From assembly GCF_030268685.1 (NCBI RefSeq), contig NZ_BSRQ01000011.1:62001-126000 (forward strand): a DNA stretch of 64,000 nucleotides, in the 5' to 3' direction. The notes below the pieces were generated by a model. That model was not told the origin of the DNA. It saw only the letters and a list, made by a program, of their open reading frames with translations, and did no database searches. Below, in pieces: positions 52,586 to 62,142 of this stretch (positions are counted from its first letter, which is position 1; each line of letters opens with the position of its first letter). Source of the DNA: Microtetraspora sp. NBRC 13810. Its GTDB lineage: Bacteria; Actinomycetota; Actinomycetes; Streptosporangiales; Streptosporangiaceae. A program made the position numbers and the translations under genes.

Positions 52586-53148
52586 TCCGGCTCCTCGTCT
52601 CCTAGTACGGCTCGCGCCTTCCTTCTGGCCCGGTGCAGCCGCGACCGCACGGTCCCGACCGGGATGCCGAGCGCCTGCGCGACCTCCTCGTAACTGAGCT
52701 CCTCCCACGCCACCAGCAGCAGCACGTCGCGGTCGCCGCGGGACAGCGACGCCAGCGCCCCCGCCAGCTCGCGTTCCCTGTCCCCCGCGGCGACCCGGTC
52801 CACGACGACGTCGGCCACCGGCTCCGGCAGCGGGTCCACGCCGGTACGGGCCAGCGCCCGGAGCATCCGCTCCTCCTGCCGCCGGTGCCGCGCGACGAGC
52901 GTGGTGGCGATGCCGTACAACCACGGGCGGGCCAGCCGGTACGACGGGTCGTAGCTGCCGCGCCGGCGGAAGGCGGCCAGGAAGGTCTCGGCCACGATGT
53001 CGTCGGCCGCCTGCGTCCCGATCCGCCGCGCGGCGTAAAGATGGATCTGCCGGGCATACCGGTCGAACAGCAGCGCGAACTGCTCCGGATCGTCGGCGGA
53101 GCGCCTGATCAGTTCGGCGTCGTCGAGTTCGGCTGTCTCAACGGTCAA
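52582..53148 (-). CDS. ECF RNA polymerase sigma factor
   Basis: This 188-residue sigma factor has region 2 (FALLFDRYARQIHLYAARR, DDIVAETFLAAFRR) and region 4 (LSYEEVAQALGIPVGTVRSR). The TTG start at 53148 is set by AAGGAGG six bases upstream. It is translationally coupled to the membrane partner. It resembles the SigE-like groups paired with CU044_5270 proteins. Confidence 0.87.
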   Translation of the reverse strand: MTVETAELDDAELIRRSADDPEQFALLFDRYARQIHLYAARRIGTQAADDIVAETFLAAFRRRGSYDPSYRLARPWLYGIATTLVARHRRQEERMLRALARTGVDPLPEPVADVVVDRVAAGDRERELAGALASLSRGDRDVLLLVAWEELSYEEVAQALGIPVGTVRSRLHRARRKARAVLGDEEPE

Positions 53149-53646
53149 CAGCCCTCCTTGGTGAGGTCGGTCGTTGCCCTGCTGTCTCCCGAAGTCCCCG
53201 GCCGGGTTCTCACCCCCGCACTCAGCGCAGAGGCCCACCATCCCCGGGAACCTCGCCGACCGCGGCGGCGAGACGAACGCCGTATTCCCGCACGCCGCCC
53301 TGGCGCTGGTGGCGGTGCTGCCGGGCGCAGGCGGCTGCGGGCAGGCGCCCTGGCCCACGATGGCGTGCTGCGCGGCGGCGCTGGCCGTGGTCGCGTGGCG
53401 GCCGTCGCCCCGCCCGGCGCAGGCGGATCGAGAGGACGCCGCGTACCAGGTCGAAGGTATCGCGCGCGGCCGGCCGGTTCTGGCCGGGAGCCCCCCCGCG
53501 AGCAGAACCGTGATCATCCTCCTCGTGCCGGGCGCGGCTCCCGGGATGCCTGCTTCGTTCCGAGACCTTCGAGACCTCTTGGCCGAGGTCGGTGCCGATG
53601 CCCGCTCGGTAGGATGCGCCGGGGTCAACAGAGTGGAGGCGGCGCG
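53149..53646. other. intergenic region between sigma factor and NUDIX genes
   Basis: These 498 bases are GC-rich with open frames on both strands, but none has a family match or a convincing start. The promoters of the two divergent genes must lie here. I see no clear operator. Confidence 0.35.
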
Positions 53647-54048
53647 TTGGCGGCGGTCATCGACAAGGTGGCGTGGGTGCGGGTGGAAGACGGCAGGATT
53701 CTCAGCACGCGTTCGCGCGGCAAGGACGCCTACTACATCCCCGGCGGCAAGCGGGAGGCCGGGGAGAGCGACGCCGAGACCCTGGCCAGGGAGATCGAGG
53801 AGGAGCTCAGTGTGGCGATCCTCCCCGCCTCCGTCGCCCACCTGGGCACGTACGAGGCCCAGGCGCACGGGCACGCGGACGGCGTTCTCGTCCGGATGAC
53901 CTGCTACACCGGCGACTACCACGGCACCCTCGCGCCGAGCAGCGAGATCGCGGAGCTGCGCTGGCTCTCCTACGCCGACCGGGACAGGGTCTCCCCGGTG
54001 GACCGGCTCATCTTCGACGACCTCAGGGCGTCGGGCCTGCTCACCTGA
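53647..54048 (+). CDS. NUDIX hydrolase
   Basis: This 133-residue protein has a Nudix box in GGKREAGESDAETLAREIEE, continuing E-L-S-V: the consensus G-x5-E-x7-R-E-x-x-E-E is intact, with Ser in place of the final Gly. It hydrolyses a nucleoside diphosphate derivative. The start is TTG at 53647, supported by GGAGG about eight bases upstream. Confidence 0.82.
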   Translation: MAAVIDKVAWVRVEDGRILSTRSRGKDAYYIPGGKREAGESDAETLAREIEEELSVAILPASVAHLGTYEAQAHGHADGVLVRMTCYTGDYHGTLAPSSEIAELRWLSYADRDRVSPVDRLIFDDLRASGLLT

Positions 54049-54335
54049 CCTCGCCGCCGGAGACGCCGGAGACGCCGGAGACGCCGCGCGTGCCCGGCGT
54101 CCGGTCCCGCTCGGGCGGCCTGACCTCCGCAAGGACCCCGCCCGTGGGGGGGATGTGCACCGGGACATCGGACGATCTGTGCAAAAGGACGTGGTCGCCT
54201 CCCCCTCGCCCCGGGATGCTCGTCGCCGGGTTCCGGCGCAGGCTCGGAACAGCGCCCGCCGGAGCCCGTGGACCGAGAGAAGGGCGGAAGGCATGTACGT
54301 GAACGGTGGCGGGGCGCAGGTCAGGGGAGGCCGTG

Positions 54336-54773
54336 ATGACTGAGTCCACGGACACGACCCGCCGGGCCGTCGTGCTGGGCGCGGGGAGCGCGGGACTGGT
54401 GACCATCCTGGCGGCGTGCGCCGGATACGGGAGCGGGAACGCCGGGCCCGCGGCGCCCGAGCAGGCGGCGGCGGACGGCGGCGGCCCGGCCGGTTTCGCG
54501 AAGACGGCCGACATCCCGGAGGGCGGCGGCAAGATCTTCACGACCGAGAAGGTGGTGGTCACCCAGCCCGCCGCCGGGCAGTTCAAGGCGTTCGGCATCA
54601 CCTGCACCCATCAGGGGTGCGCGGTGGACGAGGTCGCCGACGGCCTGATCAACTGCCCGTGCCACGGGAGCAGGTTCAGCATCTCGGACGGCTCCGTCCA
54701 GGGCGGCCCCGCCCCTGAACCGCTTCCCGAGATGCGGATCAAGGTGGAGGGCGACGCGATCTCGCTCGCCTGA
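54336..54773 (+). CDS. secreted Rieske [2Fe-2S] lipoprotein-like protein
   Basis: This 145-residue protein has an N-terminal Tat/lipoprotein-like region (TRRAVVLGAGSAGLVTILAA followed by a Cys of the lipobox). A C-terminal Rieske domain carries the cluster ligands in CTHQGC and CPCHGS. It transfers electrons at the outer face of the membrane. A membrane b-type-cytochrome-like protein is encoded 800 bases downstream. Confidence 0.85.
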   Translation: MTESTDTTRRAVVLGAGSAGLVTILAACAGYGSGNAGPAAPEQAAADGGGPAGFAKTADIPEGGGKIFTTEKVVVTQPAAGQFKAFGITCTHQGCAVDEVADGLINCPCHGSRFSISDGSVQGGPAPEPLPEMRIKVEGDAISLA

Positions 54774-54883
54774 CCGCCGGCGGCCTTTCCACGGCGCCGA
54801 GTGCGCATTAGTACGCAGACCCCATGGGCCGATCGGCCGCACCCTCGTATCCAGCACACATGCCAACCTGCGGGAGGAACATC

Positions 54884-55573
54884 ATGGCGAGGGTCGGACC
54901 GTTCATCACCTTGGCGGCAGGGGGGATCCTCGCGGTGGCGCTCGGCGCGGTGAGCGTCGGCACCGCCGCGTCCCCCACCGCGAACACCGGCGCCGCGAAC
55001 ACCGCGGCCGGGAGCGGCGGCGCGACGGCGACCAGCTCGGCGACCACCTCGGTGGCGATCCCGCTGGTGACGGCCAAGCCGTCGAAGACCGCCGACCCCG
55101 CGCCGAAGCGCGCCGACTACGCGGGCAGGGTCAAGGCGGGCGGCCTCATGGCGGTGTCGGTCCGCGACGGCAAGGTGGTCGGCTACTTCTGCGACGGCAG
55201 GACCGAGGCGTGGTTCACCGGCAAGGCGCAGGGCGGGCAGGCCACCCTGCGCGGGTTCGGCGGCGCGAAGGTCACCACGACCCTCGGCGACGGCGGCGCG
55301 AAGGGCAGACTGTCCCTGGGCGGGAAGCGGTACGACTTCTCGGCCCCCTCGGTCAAGAAGCCCTCGGGCCTCTACCGGGCGAGCACGGTGGTCAGGGGCG
55401 CCCGGATCAGGGCGGGCTGGATCGTGCTGCCCAACGGCGACCAGGTCGGCTTCGCGGCCTCCGGCGACACCCAGGTCCCCACCCCGGTGCTGCGGCCCGG
55501 CACCGACCCGACGATCGACGGCACCCGGGTGGCCGCCAAGGACGTGGACGAGTTCATCGGGGAGCTGTCGTGA
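54884..55573 (+). CDS. exported protein of unknown function
   Basis: This 229-residue protein has a signal or anchor sequence (FITLAAGGILAVALGAVSVG), a low-complexity Ala/Thr/Ser linker and a folded C-terminal domain (GRVKAGGLMAVSVRDGKVVG, GYFCDGRTEAWFTG). AGGAACATC precedes the ATG. It overlaps the next gene by four bases (GTGA), so the two are coupled. Confidence 0.7.
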   Translation: MARVGPFITLAAGGILAVALGAVSVGTAASPTANTGAANTAAGSGGATATSSATTSVAIPLVTAKPSKTADPAPKRADYAGRVKAGGLMAVSVRDGKVVGYFCDGRTEAWFTGKAQGGQATLRGFGGAKVTTTLGDGGAKGRLSLGGKRYDFSAPSVKKPSGLYRASTVVRGARIRAGWIVLPNGDQVGFAASGDTQVPTPVLRPGTDPTIDGTRVAAKDVDEFIGELS

Positions 55574-56130
55574 CCGCCACCATGCAGTTGCGTCCGCCGA
55601 AGCGCGGCCTCGCCCCCCTGCTCGTCCCGCTGCTGGCCGGCGGCCTGGTGGCGCTGGCCCTCGGCGTCTACGGCCGGGCGCACCCGCCGGCCGGGTACGC
55701 CGTCGGCCTGGCCGGTTTCTCCGGCGCGCTCCCCATGAAGGCGTGGCTGACCACCGGCGTCCTCCTGCTGGCGTTCGTGCAGCTCGGCTCCGCCCTGGTC
55801 ATGTACGGCAGGCTGCCGGTCGCCGCGCCGCCGTGGCTCGGCCCGCTGCACCGGTGGTCGGGCCGGGCCGCCTTCGTGCTGACGATCCCGGTCGCCTTCC
55901 ACTGCCTCTACGCCCTGGGCCTGCGGTACGACGACGCGCGGGTGCTGGTCCACTCGCTGCTGGGCTGCTTCTTCTACGGCGTCTTCACCGCGAAGATGCT
56001 CGCCCTGCCGAAGCGCGGCCTGCCCGGCTGGTCGCTCCCGGTCCTCGGCGGGCTCGTCTTCACGTCGCTCGTCGGCCTGTGGCTCACCTCGTCACTGTGG
56101 TTCTTCACCACCATCGGGGTGACCTTCTGA
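55570..56130 (+). CDS. DUF6529 membrane protein, cytochrome b561-like
   Basis: This 186-residue protein has about five TM helices and four histidines in or near the membrane (LHRWSGRAAF, VAFHCLYALGL, LVHSLLGCFFYG) placed as heme ligands in b561-like proteins. Together with the exported protein and the Rieske protein upstream it suggests a small trans-membrane electron-transfer unit. Heme binding is inferred. Confidence 0.75.
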   Translation: MTATMQLRPPKRGLAPLLVPLLAGGLVALALGVYGRAHPPAGYAVGLAGFSGALPMKAWLTTGVLLLAFVQLGSALVMYGRLPVAAPPWLGPLHRWSGRAAFVLTIPVAFHCLYALGLRYDDARVLVHSLLGCFFYGVFTAKMLALPKRGLPGWSLPVLGGLVFTSLVGLWLTSSLWFFTTIGVTF

Positions 56131-56139
56131 GCCGGCGCG

Positions 56140-57189
56140 TCACGCGGTCGGCGCGACGGCCGGGGCCAGCAGCTCCCGCACCCGTGGCACGACCTCCTCG
56201 CCATAGAGGCGGATCGTGGTCAGCATCTTGTCGTGCGCGAGCGTGCCGGAGCTGTACTTGAGCTCGAAGCGGTCGGCGCCGAGCGCGCGCACGGTCTTCG
56301 CGATCTTCGCGGCCACCGTCTCGGGCGACCCGGCGTAGAGCGCGCCCTCGTCGGCCTCGGCCTCGAACCGGGCCCGGGTCGTCGGACCCCAGCCGCGCTC
56401 GCGGCCGATCCGATCGTGCATGTCCCGGTAGTGCGGCCACAGCTCTTCGCGCGCCTGCTCGTCGGTCTCCGCGATGTGGCCGGGCGAGTGCACGCCGATC
56501 GGCAGCGGAGGAACCTGGAGCTGGGTGAGGGCGCGCCGGTACAGGTCGGCGTACGGCGCGAAGCGCTCCGGCTGACCGCCGATGATCGCGAGCATGAGCG
56601 GCATCCGGTACCGCGCCGCGCGCACCACGGACTCGGGGCTGCCGCCGACGCCGATCCACGTGCGCAGCCGGCCGGACTCCGTCTTCGGGTAGACGTGCTG
56701 GTCCGTCAGCCCGGGACGCAGCCGTCCCTGCCAGGTGACCGGCCCCTCCTCCAGCAGATGGGAGAACAGGTCGAGCTTCTCCTCGAACAGCTCCTCGTAC
56801 TGGGCGAGGTCGTAGCCGAACAGCGGGAACGACTCGGTGAACGACCCCCGGCCGAGGATGATCTCGGCCCGGCCCCCGGACACCGCGTCCAGCGTGGCGA
56901 ACCGCTCGAACACCCGCACCGGGTCGTCCGAGCTGAGCACGGTCACCGCGGTGCCGAGCCGGATCCGCTCGGTACGGCCGGCGATCGTCGCCAGCACGAT
57001 CTCCGGCGCCGACACGGCGAAGTCGTCCCGATGGTGCTCCCCGATGCCGATCGCGTCGATCCCCACCCGGTCGGCGAGCACGGCCTCCTCGACGACGTTG
57101 CGGATCACCTGCGCGTACGGCAGCCGCTCACCGCCGGCGCCGAGGGTGACGTCGCCGAACGTGTCGACCGCGAACTCCAGTGCTGACAT
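56140..57189 (-). CDS. LLM-class flavin-dependent oxidoreductase
   Basis: This 349-residue luciferase-like protein starts with LEFAVDTFGDVTLGAGGERL and contains IGIGEHHRDDFAVSAPEIVL, GGRAEIILGRGSFTESFPLF and RTWIGVGGSPESVVRAARY. These features match the Atu2307/SP_0267 group of alkanal-monooxygenase-like enzymes. The ATG at 57189 follows GCGAAGG. Confidence 0.88.
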   Translation of the reverse strand: MSALEFAVDTFGDVTLGAGGERLPYAQVIRNVVEEAVLADRVGIDAIGIGEHHRDDFAVSAPEIVLATIAGRTERIRLGTAVTVLSSDDPVRVFERFATLDAVSGGRAEIILGRGSFTESFPLFGYDLAQYEELFEEKLDLFSHLLEEGPVTWQGRLRPGLTDQHVYPKTESGRLRTWIGVGGSPESVVRAARYRMPLMLAIIGGQPERFAPYADLYRRALTQLQVPPLPIGVHSPGHIAETDEQAREELWPHYRDMHDRIGRERGWGPTTRARFEAEADEGALYAGSPETVAAKIAKTVRALGADRFELKYSSGTLAHDKMLTTIRLYGEEVVPRVRELLAPAVAPTA

Positions 57190-57301
57190 CCTTCGCCTCT
57201 TTCTCTCCGGCGTGAGCAGTAGACGTGAACCACCACACCCTGGCCGGAATTCCACCAGGACGGCAACCACGGCGGAGCCTCCGGAAGGACGATACGCGCG
57301 G

Positions 57302-57336
57302 GCCGCTCTCCGGCGAACCGGGGGCCGGAGAGCGGC
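57302..57336. terminator. terminator beyond the gamma-glutamyltransferase region
   Basis: GCCGCTCTCCGG (57302-57313) and CCGGAGAGCGGC (57325-57336) are perfect 12-bp inverse repeats around 11 bases. It follows the stop of the gene fragment at 57350 on the minus strand. Confidence 0.7.
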
Positions 57337-57349
57337 AGGTGGTCCGCGC

Positions 57350-57490
57350 CTACGACGGGACGGGAGGCCCGACGCTCTCGCCGGGCTTGAGGCGGTGGAT
57401 GTCGGCGTGCGGCCGTTCGGCCTCGGAGGCGAGCACGCCCTCCGGGACCTGGATGTTGTTGATCAAACCGTCGTGGATCGTGGGGTCCCG
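57350..57490 (-). pseudogene. C-terminal fragment of an unidentified gene
   Basis: On the minus strand, in another frame from the gamma-glutamyltransferase, about 47 codons run to TAG with almost every third base G or C. They encode a peptide containing IHDGLINNIQVPEGVLASEA and ending with HRLKPGESVGPPVPS. No start codon or ribosome site precedes it; the frame merges into the end of the transferase gene. This looks like the 3' end of a gene whose 5' part has been replaced. I do not recognise the family. Confidence 0.5.
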
Positions 57491-57492
57491 GT

Positions 57493-59349
57493 CTACCAGC
57501 CTCCGGCGTGCCCGTCCTTGCGCGGGTCGGACCCGGCCCGGTAGACGCCGTTCACGGGCCGCTCGTACGCCTCGCCGGTGCGCGGGCCGTCGCCGGTGGG
57601 CAGGATCGGCCTGGGCAGGCGCGGGTCCGGTTCGAACAGGATGCCCTGGTAGCCGCCCGCGTGCCCTCTCGCCCGGTCGACCTGGTGTCCCATCTCTTGG
57701 AGCTTCGGCCCGACCAGGTCGAACAGGTAGGTGTCCAGGTCGGTGACGTCGTCGTCCTGGCTGTGGTCGAACCGGGCGACGTCGGTGGTGGCCTGGACGT
57801 TCATCCCCAGGTCGATCATGTTGATGATGTGCTGGGCGTGCGCCTGCGGCTGGGTGCCGCCGCCCATGTTGCCGAACGCCATCACCGGCTGCCGGTCCTT
57901 GGTGATGAAGCTGGCGATGATGGTGATGAAGGGCCGCTTGCGCGGTTCGACCACGTTGGGATGGTTCTCCTCAAGCGTGAAACCCGCTCCCCGGTTGGCC
58001 AGCACGAACCCGTGGCCGGGGATCGTGACCTTGGAGCCGAAGTCGGAGTAGTTGCTGTTCACCAGGGAGACCATGTTCCCCCAGCGGTCCGCCGTGGCGA
58101 AGTAGACCGTGCTGCCCATGTCGCTCCCCTCGACCTCGACCGGGGTCGCCCGGTCCGGGTCGATCCGGTCGCACAGCGTCGCCGCGTACTCCTTGGACAG
58201 CAGCCGGTCCAGCGGCGGCGCGGCGAACTTCGGGTCCGCGTTGTGGCGGTGCAGGTCGGAGTAGGCGAGCTTCTTCGCCTCGATGAGCAGGTGCCAGTAC
58301 CGCGGGTCGCGCGGCCCCAGCTGGGCGAGGTCGAGGCCGAGCACCGGGGCGCACACGTCGAGGACGTTCAGCATCTCCAGGGCGGCGAACCCCTGGCCGG
58401 GCGGCGGGAGCTGGTGCACCTCGTAGCCGTGGTACTCCGCCGACAGCGGCGTCACCCACTCCGACTGGTATTTCGCCAGGTCGTCCAGCGCCATCACGCC
58501 GCCGGCGGCCTCCGACTTCGCGACGATGGCCCGGGCGATCTCGCCCTTGTAGAACGCGTCCCGGCCCTTCTTCTGGATCAGGCGCAGGGTGTGCGCCATC
58601 TCCGGGTTGCGGAAGACGCTGTACAGGTCGGGGGCCTTCCCGCCGGGCAGCCAGGTCCTCGCCGAGTCGGCGTCCCTGCTGAGCGCGTTGGCGGCGGATC
58701 TCCACTGGCCGTGCATCCGCTCGTGCAGGGGGAAGCCCTGCTCGGCGTAGGACGCGGCCGGTTCCAGCACGTCCTTGAAGCCCATGCTGCCGAAGCGCTT
58801 GAGGAGCGCGTCCCAGCCGGAGACGGTGCCGGGGACGACCGCGGAGTTGATCCCGCTGCCGGGCACCTCGTCCAGGCCGAGGGTGTCGGTGAAGTAGTCC
58901 GCCGTCCACGCCCGGGGCGCCCATCCGCTGGACGCCAAGGAGTAGAGCTTCCTGTCCTTCGCCGACCAGACGATCGCGAACAGGTCACCGCCCATGCCGG
59001 TGCTCATGGGTTCGACGACGCCCAGGGTGGCGGAGGCGGCGACGGCGGCGTCGATCGCGTTCCCGCCTTTCAGCAGGACGCGTTCGGCCGCCGCGGTGGC
59101 CAGCGGGTTGCTCGTGGCGGCGATGCCGTTGCGGGCCAGCACCTCCGAGCGGGTCTGGTCCTGGTACCCGACCGGCCGGGCCGCTCTGACCGCCCGGTTG
59201 TTCACCCCCGGGTTGGGCACGTCCGCCGCCGGCTTGCCGAACGGGGTGGCGGAGGCCGCCTGGCGTTGGGCGAGCCCGGTGCCCGGCCCTGCTGTGAGAA
59301 GGACGGCGAAGACGACGGCTGAGGAAAGTAATCGACCCTTGCGCCTCAT
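57493..59349 (-). CDS. ggt: gamma-glutamyltransferase, secreted
   Basis: This 618-residue Ntn-hydrolase has a signal peptide (LLSSAVVFAVLLTAGPGTGL). The large subunit has KGGNAIDAAVAASATLGVVEP and MSTGMGGDLFAIVW. The probable autoprocessing Thr lies in GSTVYFATADRWGNMVSLV, with ANRGAGFTLEENHPN and GNMGGGTQPQAHAQ in the small subunit. It hydrolyses glutathione or gamma-glutamyl peptides outside the cell. AGGGAG precedes the ATG at 59349. Confidence 0.9.
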   Translation of the reverse strand: MRRKGRLLSSAVVFAVLLTAGPGTGLAQRQAASATPFGKPAADVPNPGVNNRAVRAARPVGYQDQTRSEVLARNGIAATSNPLATAAAERVLLKGGNAIDAAVAASATLGVVEPMSTGMGGDLFAIVWSAKDRKLYSLASSGWAPRAWTADYFTDTLGLDEVPGSGINSAVVPGTVSGWDALLKRFGSMGFKDVLEPAASYAEQGFPLHERMHGQWRSAANALSRDADSARTWLPGGKAPDLYSVFRNPEMAHTLRLIQKKGRDAFYKGEIARAIVAKSEAAGGVMALDDLAKYQSEWVTPLSAEYHGYEVHQLPPPGQGFAALEMLNVLDVCAPVLGLDLAQLGPRDPRYWHLLIEAKKLAYSDLHRHNADPKFAAPPLDRLLSKEYAATLCDRIDPDRATPVEVEGSDMGSTVYFATADRWGNMVSLVNSNYSDFGSKVTIPGHGFVLANRGAGFTLEENHPNVVEPRKRPFITIIASFITKDRQPVMAFGNMGGGTQPQAHAQHIINMIDLGMNVQATTDVARFDHSQDDDVTDLDTYLFDLVGPKLQEMGHQVDRARGHAGGYQGILFEPDPRLPRPILPTGDGPRTGEAYERPVNGVYRAGSDPRKDGHAGGW

Positions 59350-59514
59350 GGGCTGTCTCCCTTGGCTGCATTCGAGCCCATTCAGCGTATACACAATACG
59401 GGATACAGCGTCAACCCGACCTTGACGGCGAGTGCTCGCCTCACGTCAGAGAGAGGGCGGCGGGCGCAGGGCGGTGACCTGCTGCTATATGTATTCGGCT
59501 ATCGATCGATTCTC

Positions 59515-59526
59515 AATATCGATATT
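59515..59526. promoter_or_regulatory. AT-rich palindrome upstream of the PBP gene
   Basis: AATATCGATATT is a perfect 12-bp palindrome in a markedly AT-rich stretch (59485-59535) between the divergent ggt and penicillin-binding-protein genes. It may be an operator or promoter element. Confidence 0.4.
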
Positions 59527-59589
59527 AGACATATGGCGCCCTGTTCTGTTTTGCTCCTGCTCTCTGCTGGACGAGAGCTAGGACATGGC

Positions 59590-61713
59590 ATGCATCGGTC
59601 GGGGGCCGGGTCGAAATTCGCCCGCCTTGTCGTCGCGGGGGCGGCGGCGGGTGTGCTCGTCGCGGGAGTCGCGCTGCCGACCGTGGGCGGCGCCGGGTTC
59701 GGCCTCATGGCGGCGACGGAACGGGTGAACCTCGCCCCCAAGGACCTCGTCGAACCGCCGCCCGCCGAGGTGACGATCGTGCAGGACGCCAAGGGGCACG
59801 AGATCGCGCGGTTCTACGAGGAGTACCGGGAAGCGGTCAAGCTGGACGAGATGGCCGAGGTCATGCGGACCGCGATCGTCTCGATCGAGGACTACCGGTT
59901 CTACCAGCACGGCCCGATCGACCTCGAAGGCACGCTCCGCGCCTTCGCCAGGAACCTGCAGTCCGGCCAGGTGAGCCAGGGCGGCTCCAGCATCACCCAG
60001 CAGTACGTCAAGCAGGTGCTGCTCAACTCCGCCGGCACCGACCGCGAGAAGAACAAGGCGGTGGAGGCCAGCTACACCCGCAAGCTGGACGAACTGCGCT
60101 ACGCGCTGGCGGTCGAGAAGAAGTACACCAAGGACGAAATCCTGGAGAAATATCTCAACATCGTGTACTTCGGCGCCGGTGCCTACGGCGTGCAGGCCGC
60201 GGCCGAGCGGTTCTTCGGCGTCGAGGCGAGCGAGCTCACCCTGCCGCAGGCCGCGACCCTGGCGGGAGCCGTACAGGATCCGAACGCCACCGATCCCCAC
60301 CTGGGCGAGGAGCAGCGGACGCGGCTGCGCGAGCGGCGGGACGTCGTACTGGACCGGATGGCCGAGCTGGGCGCGATCACCCCGGGCGAGGCGGCCGAGG
60401 CGAAGGCCACGAAGCTCGGGTACCGGGGCACCCGGTTGCCCGGTGGCTGCGAGGCCAGCGAATATCCGTACTTCTGCGTCTATATGCGCAGCGAGATCCT
60501 GGCCGATCCCCGGTTCGGCAAGACGGCGCGGTACCGCGAGGAGCGGCTCGACCGCGGCGGCCTGACGATCAGGACCACGCTCGACCCGGCGGCGCAGGCG
60601 GCGGCGGACGACGCGATCCGGAAGTGGGTCCGCCCTTCGGACGACCCGGTCGCGGCGCAGGCGCTGGTCGAGCCGGGCACGGGGGCGATCAGGGCCATGG
60701 CGGCCAGCCGGCCGTACGGCGGGGACGCGGCACGTAACGAGATCTCCTACAACGTCGTCGCGGACGCCGCGCACGGCGGCGGTGTGGGCTTCCAGGCCGG
60801 CTCGACGTTCAAGACGTTCACCCTGCTCAGCGCCCTGAACAAGGGAATGAAGGTGGACGACGGCATCAAGGCGGGCGCCGGTTATCGCGCCCCCGCCTAC
60901 TCGGCGTTCCAGAACTGCGCCGGCGAGAACGTCGGCGATCCGAGCCACGTGGTCACCAACGACGAGGGCTCCCCCGGCTGGAAGACCCTGAAGACCGGCA
61001 CCTGGCAGTCGGTGAACACGTTCTTCATGGAGCTGGAGGAGCGCGTCGGGCTCTGCGACACGGTGCGGACCGCCCGGTCGCTGGGCATCCACCGCTCCGA
61101 CGGGCGCAGGCTCCAGGAGTTCGAGACGTTCACGCTCGGCATCAACGAGATGGACCCGGTGACCGTGGCCGCCGCGTACGCCGGCATCGCCGCCCGCGGC
61201 AGGTTCTGCGCGCCGACGGCGATCACCCGGATCACCGACGGGAACGGCAGGGCCACCCGCTACCGGCCCGCCTGCCGGCAGGCGCTCGATCCGCAGGTCG
61301 CCGACGCGGCGGCCGACGTGCTGTCCGGTGTGTTCACCGAGGGCACGATGAAGGCCGTCGGCGGGATCGGCCGCGACGCCGCCGGCAAGACCGGCACCAC
61401 CGACGACTACGCCGCCGCCTGGTTCGCCGGGTTCACCCCGGATCTCGCGGGCGCGGTCAGCATCGGCGACCCGCGCGGCTCGCAGGCCCACAAGCTGACC
61501 GGCGTCACCATCGGCGGCCGGTACTACGGCTCCGTCCTCGGCGCGAGCATCCCCGGCCCGATCTGGCGGGACACGATGCTCGCGGCGCTGAGGAACGTCG
61601 AGGCGACGCCGTTCACCCCGATCGACTCGGCCCGCTTCGGCGGCTGCGACCAGGGCTGCCGCCCCTCCGCTCCCCCGGCGGAGACCGATCCGGCCCCCGG
61701 CCTGGCCCCCTGA
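59590..61713 (+). CDS. class A penicillin-binding protein (glycosyltransferase + transpeptidase)
   Basis: This 707-residue protein has one N-terminal TM helix. The GT51 domain (about 60-240) has the catalytic Glu in SIEDYRFYQHGPID and QGGSSITQQYVKQ. The transpeptidase domain (about 330-650) has S-x-x-K in GSTFKTF, S-x-N in QSVNTFF and K-T-G in AGKTGTTDDYAA. It polymerises and crosslinks peptidoglycan. The start is ATG 59590; TAGGAC lies a few bases upstream. Confidence 0.92.
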   Translation: MHRSGAGSKFARLVVAGAAAGVLVAGVALPTVGGAGFGLMAATERVNLAPKDLVEPPPAEVTIVQDAKGHEIARFYEEYREAVKLDEMAEVMRTAIVSIEDYRFYQHGPIDLEGTLRAFARNLQSGQVSQGGSSITQQYVKQVLLNSAGTDREKNKAVEASYTRKLDELRYALAVEKKYTKDEILEKYLNIVYFGAGAYGVQAAAERFFGVEASELTLPQAATLAGAVQDPNATDPHLGEEQRTRLRERRDVVLDRMAELGAITPGEAAEAKATKLGYRGTRLPGGCEASEYPYFCVYMRSEILADPRFGKTARYREERLDRGGLTIRTTLDPAAQAAADDAIRKWVRPSDDPVAAQALVEPGTGAIRAMAASRPYGGDAARNEISYNVVADAAHGGGVGFQAGSTFKTFTLLSALNKGMKVDDGIKAGAGYRAPAYSAFQNCAGENVGDPSHVVTNDEGSPGWKTLKTGTWQSVNTFFMELEERVGLCDTVRTARSLGIHRSDGRRLQEFETFTLGINEMDPVTVAAAYAGIAARGRFCAPTAITRITDGNGRATRYRPACRQALDPQVADAAADVLSGVFTEGTMKAVGGIGRDAAGKTGTTDDYAAAWFAGFTPDLAGAVSIGDPRGSQAHKLTGVTIGGRYYGSVLGASIPGPIWRDTMLAALRNVEATPFTPIDSARFGGCDQGCRPSAPPAETDPAPGLAP

Positions 61714-61794
61714 CGTCCCGGCTACCCCGGCTCGCGGAGGCGGCGGCGCCCGCCCGGCTCCGCCGCAACCCTCACCGTTTTTAGAGAGAACGCC

Positions 61795-62142
61795 TCAATG
61801 GCGCGGCTGCTGGGCGATGTGGCAGGAATCTCCGCGTCGGCAGTCACCCTCCTGGATGCTGCTCTTCTGCATCAGGGTCTGGTATTTCAGATGCAGCCCG
61901 CGCTGCACGGTGGCGCTGTTCACCGACGAATAGTTCTGGTTGCGGTGACCGCGCGAGGCCGCCGAGGCGGAGACGCCGCGTTTGACGACGGAGGGATTGG
62001 GGTCGTTCCATCCGAGGGCCACCCGATCGCCCCTCACCTGCGACGACGCCGACGCGCCCGGCACCGTGCACAGGGCCGCGCCCGATGCGACGATCGCGAC
62101 CGCGGCCATCTTCACGGCCGGGCCGGCAATATGGCGAACCAT
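61795..62142 (-). CDS. small secreted protein with one cysteine pair
   Basis: This 115-residue protein has a signal peptide (VKMAAVAIVASGAALCTVPG, cleavage near ASA-SSQ). The mature part of about 80 residues is rich in Asn/Ser/Gln, with a closing loop CRRGDSC that may form a disulfide. An RGD tripeptide lies in the loop. AAGGAGAGAG directly before the ATG makes the start firm. Function unknown. Confidence 0.65.
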   Translation of the reverse strand: MVRHIAGPAVKMAAVAIVASGAALCTVPGASASSQVRGDRVALGWNDPNPSVVKRGVSASAASRGHRNQNYSSVNSATVQRGLHLKYQTLMQKSSIQEGDCRRGDSCHIAQQPRH

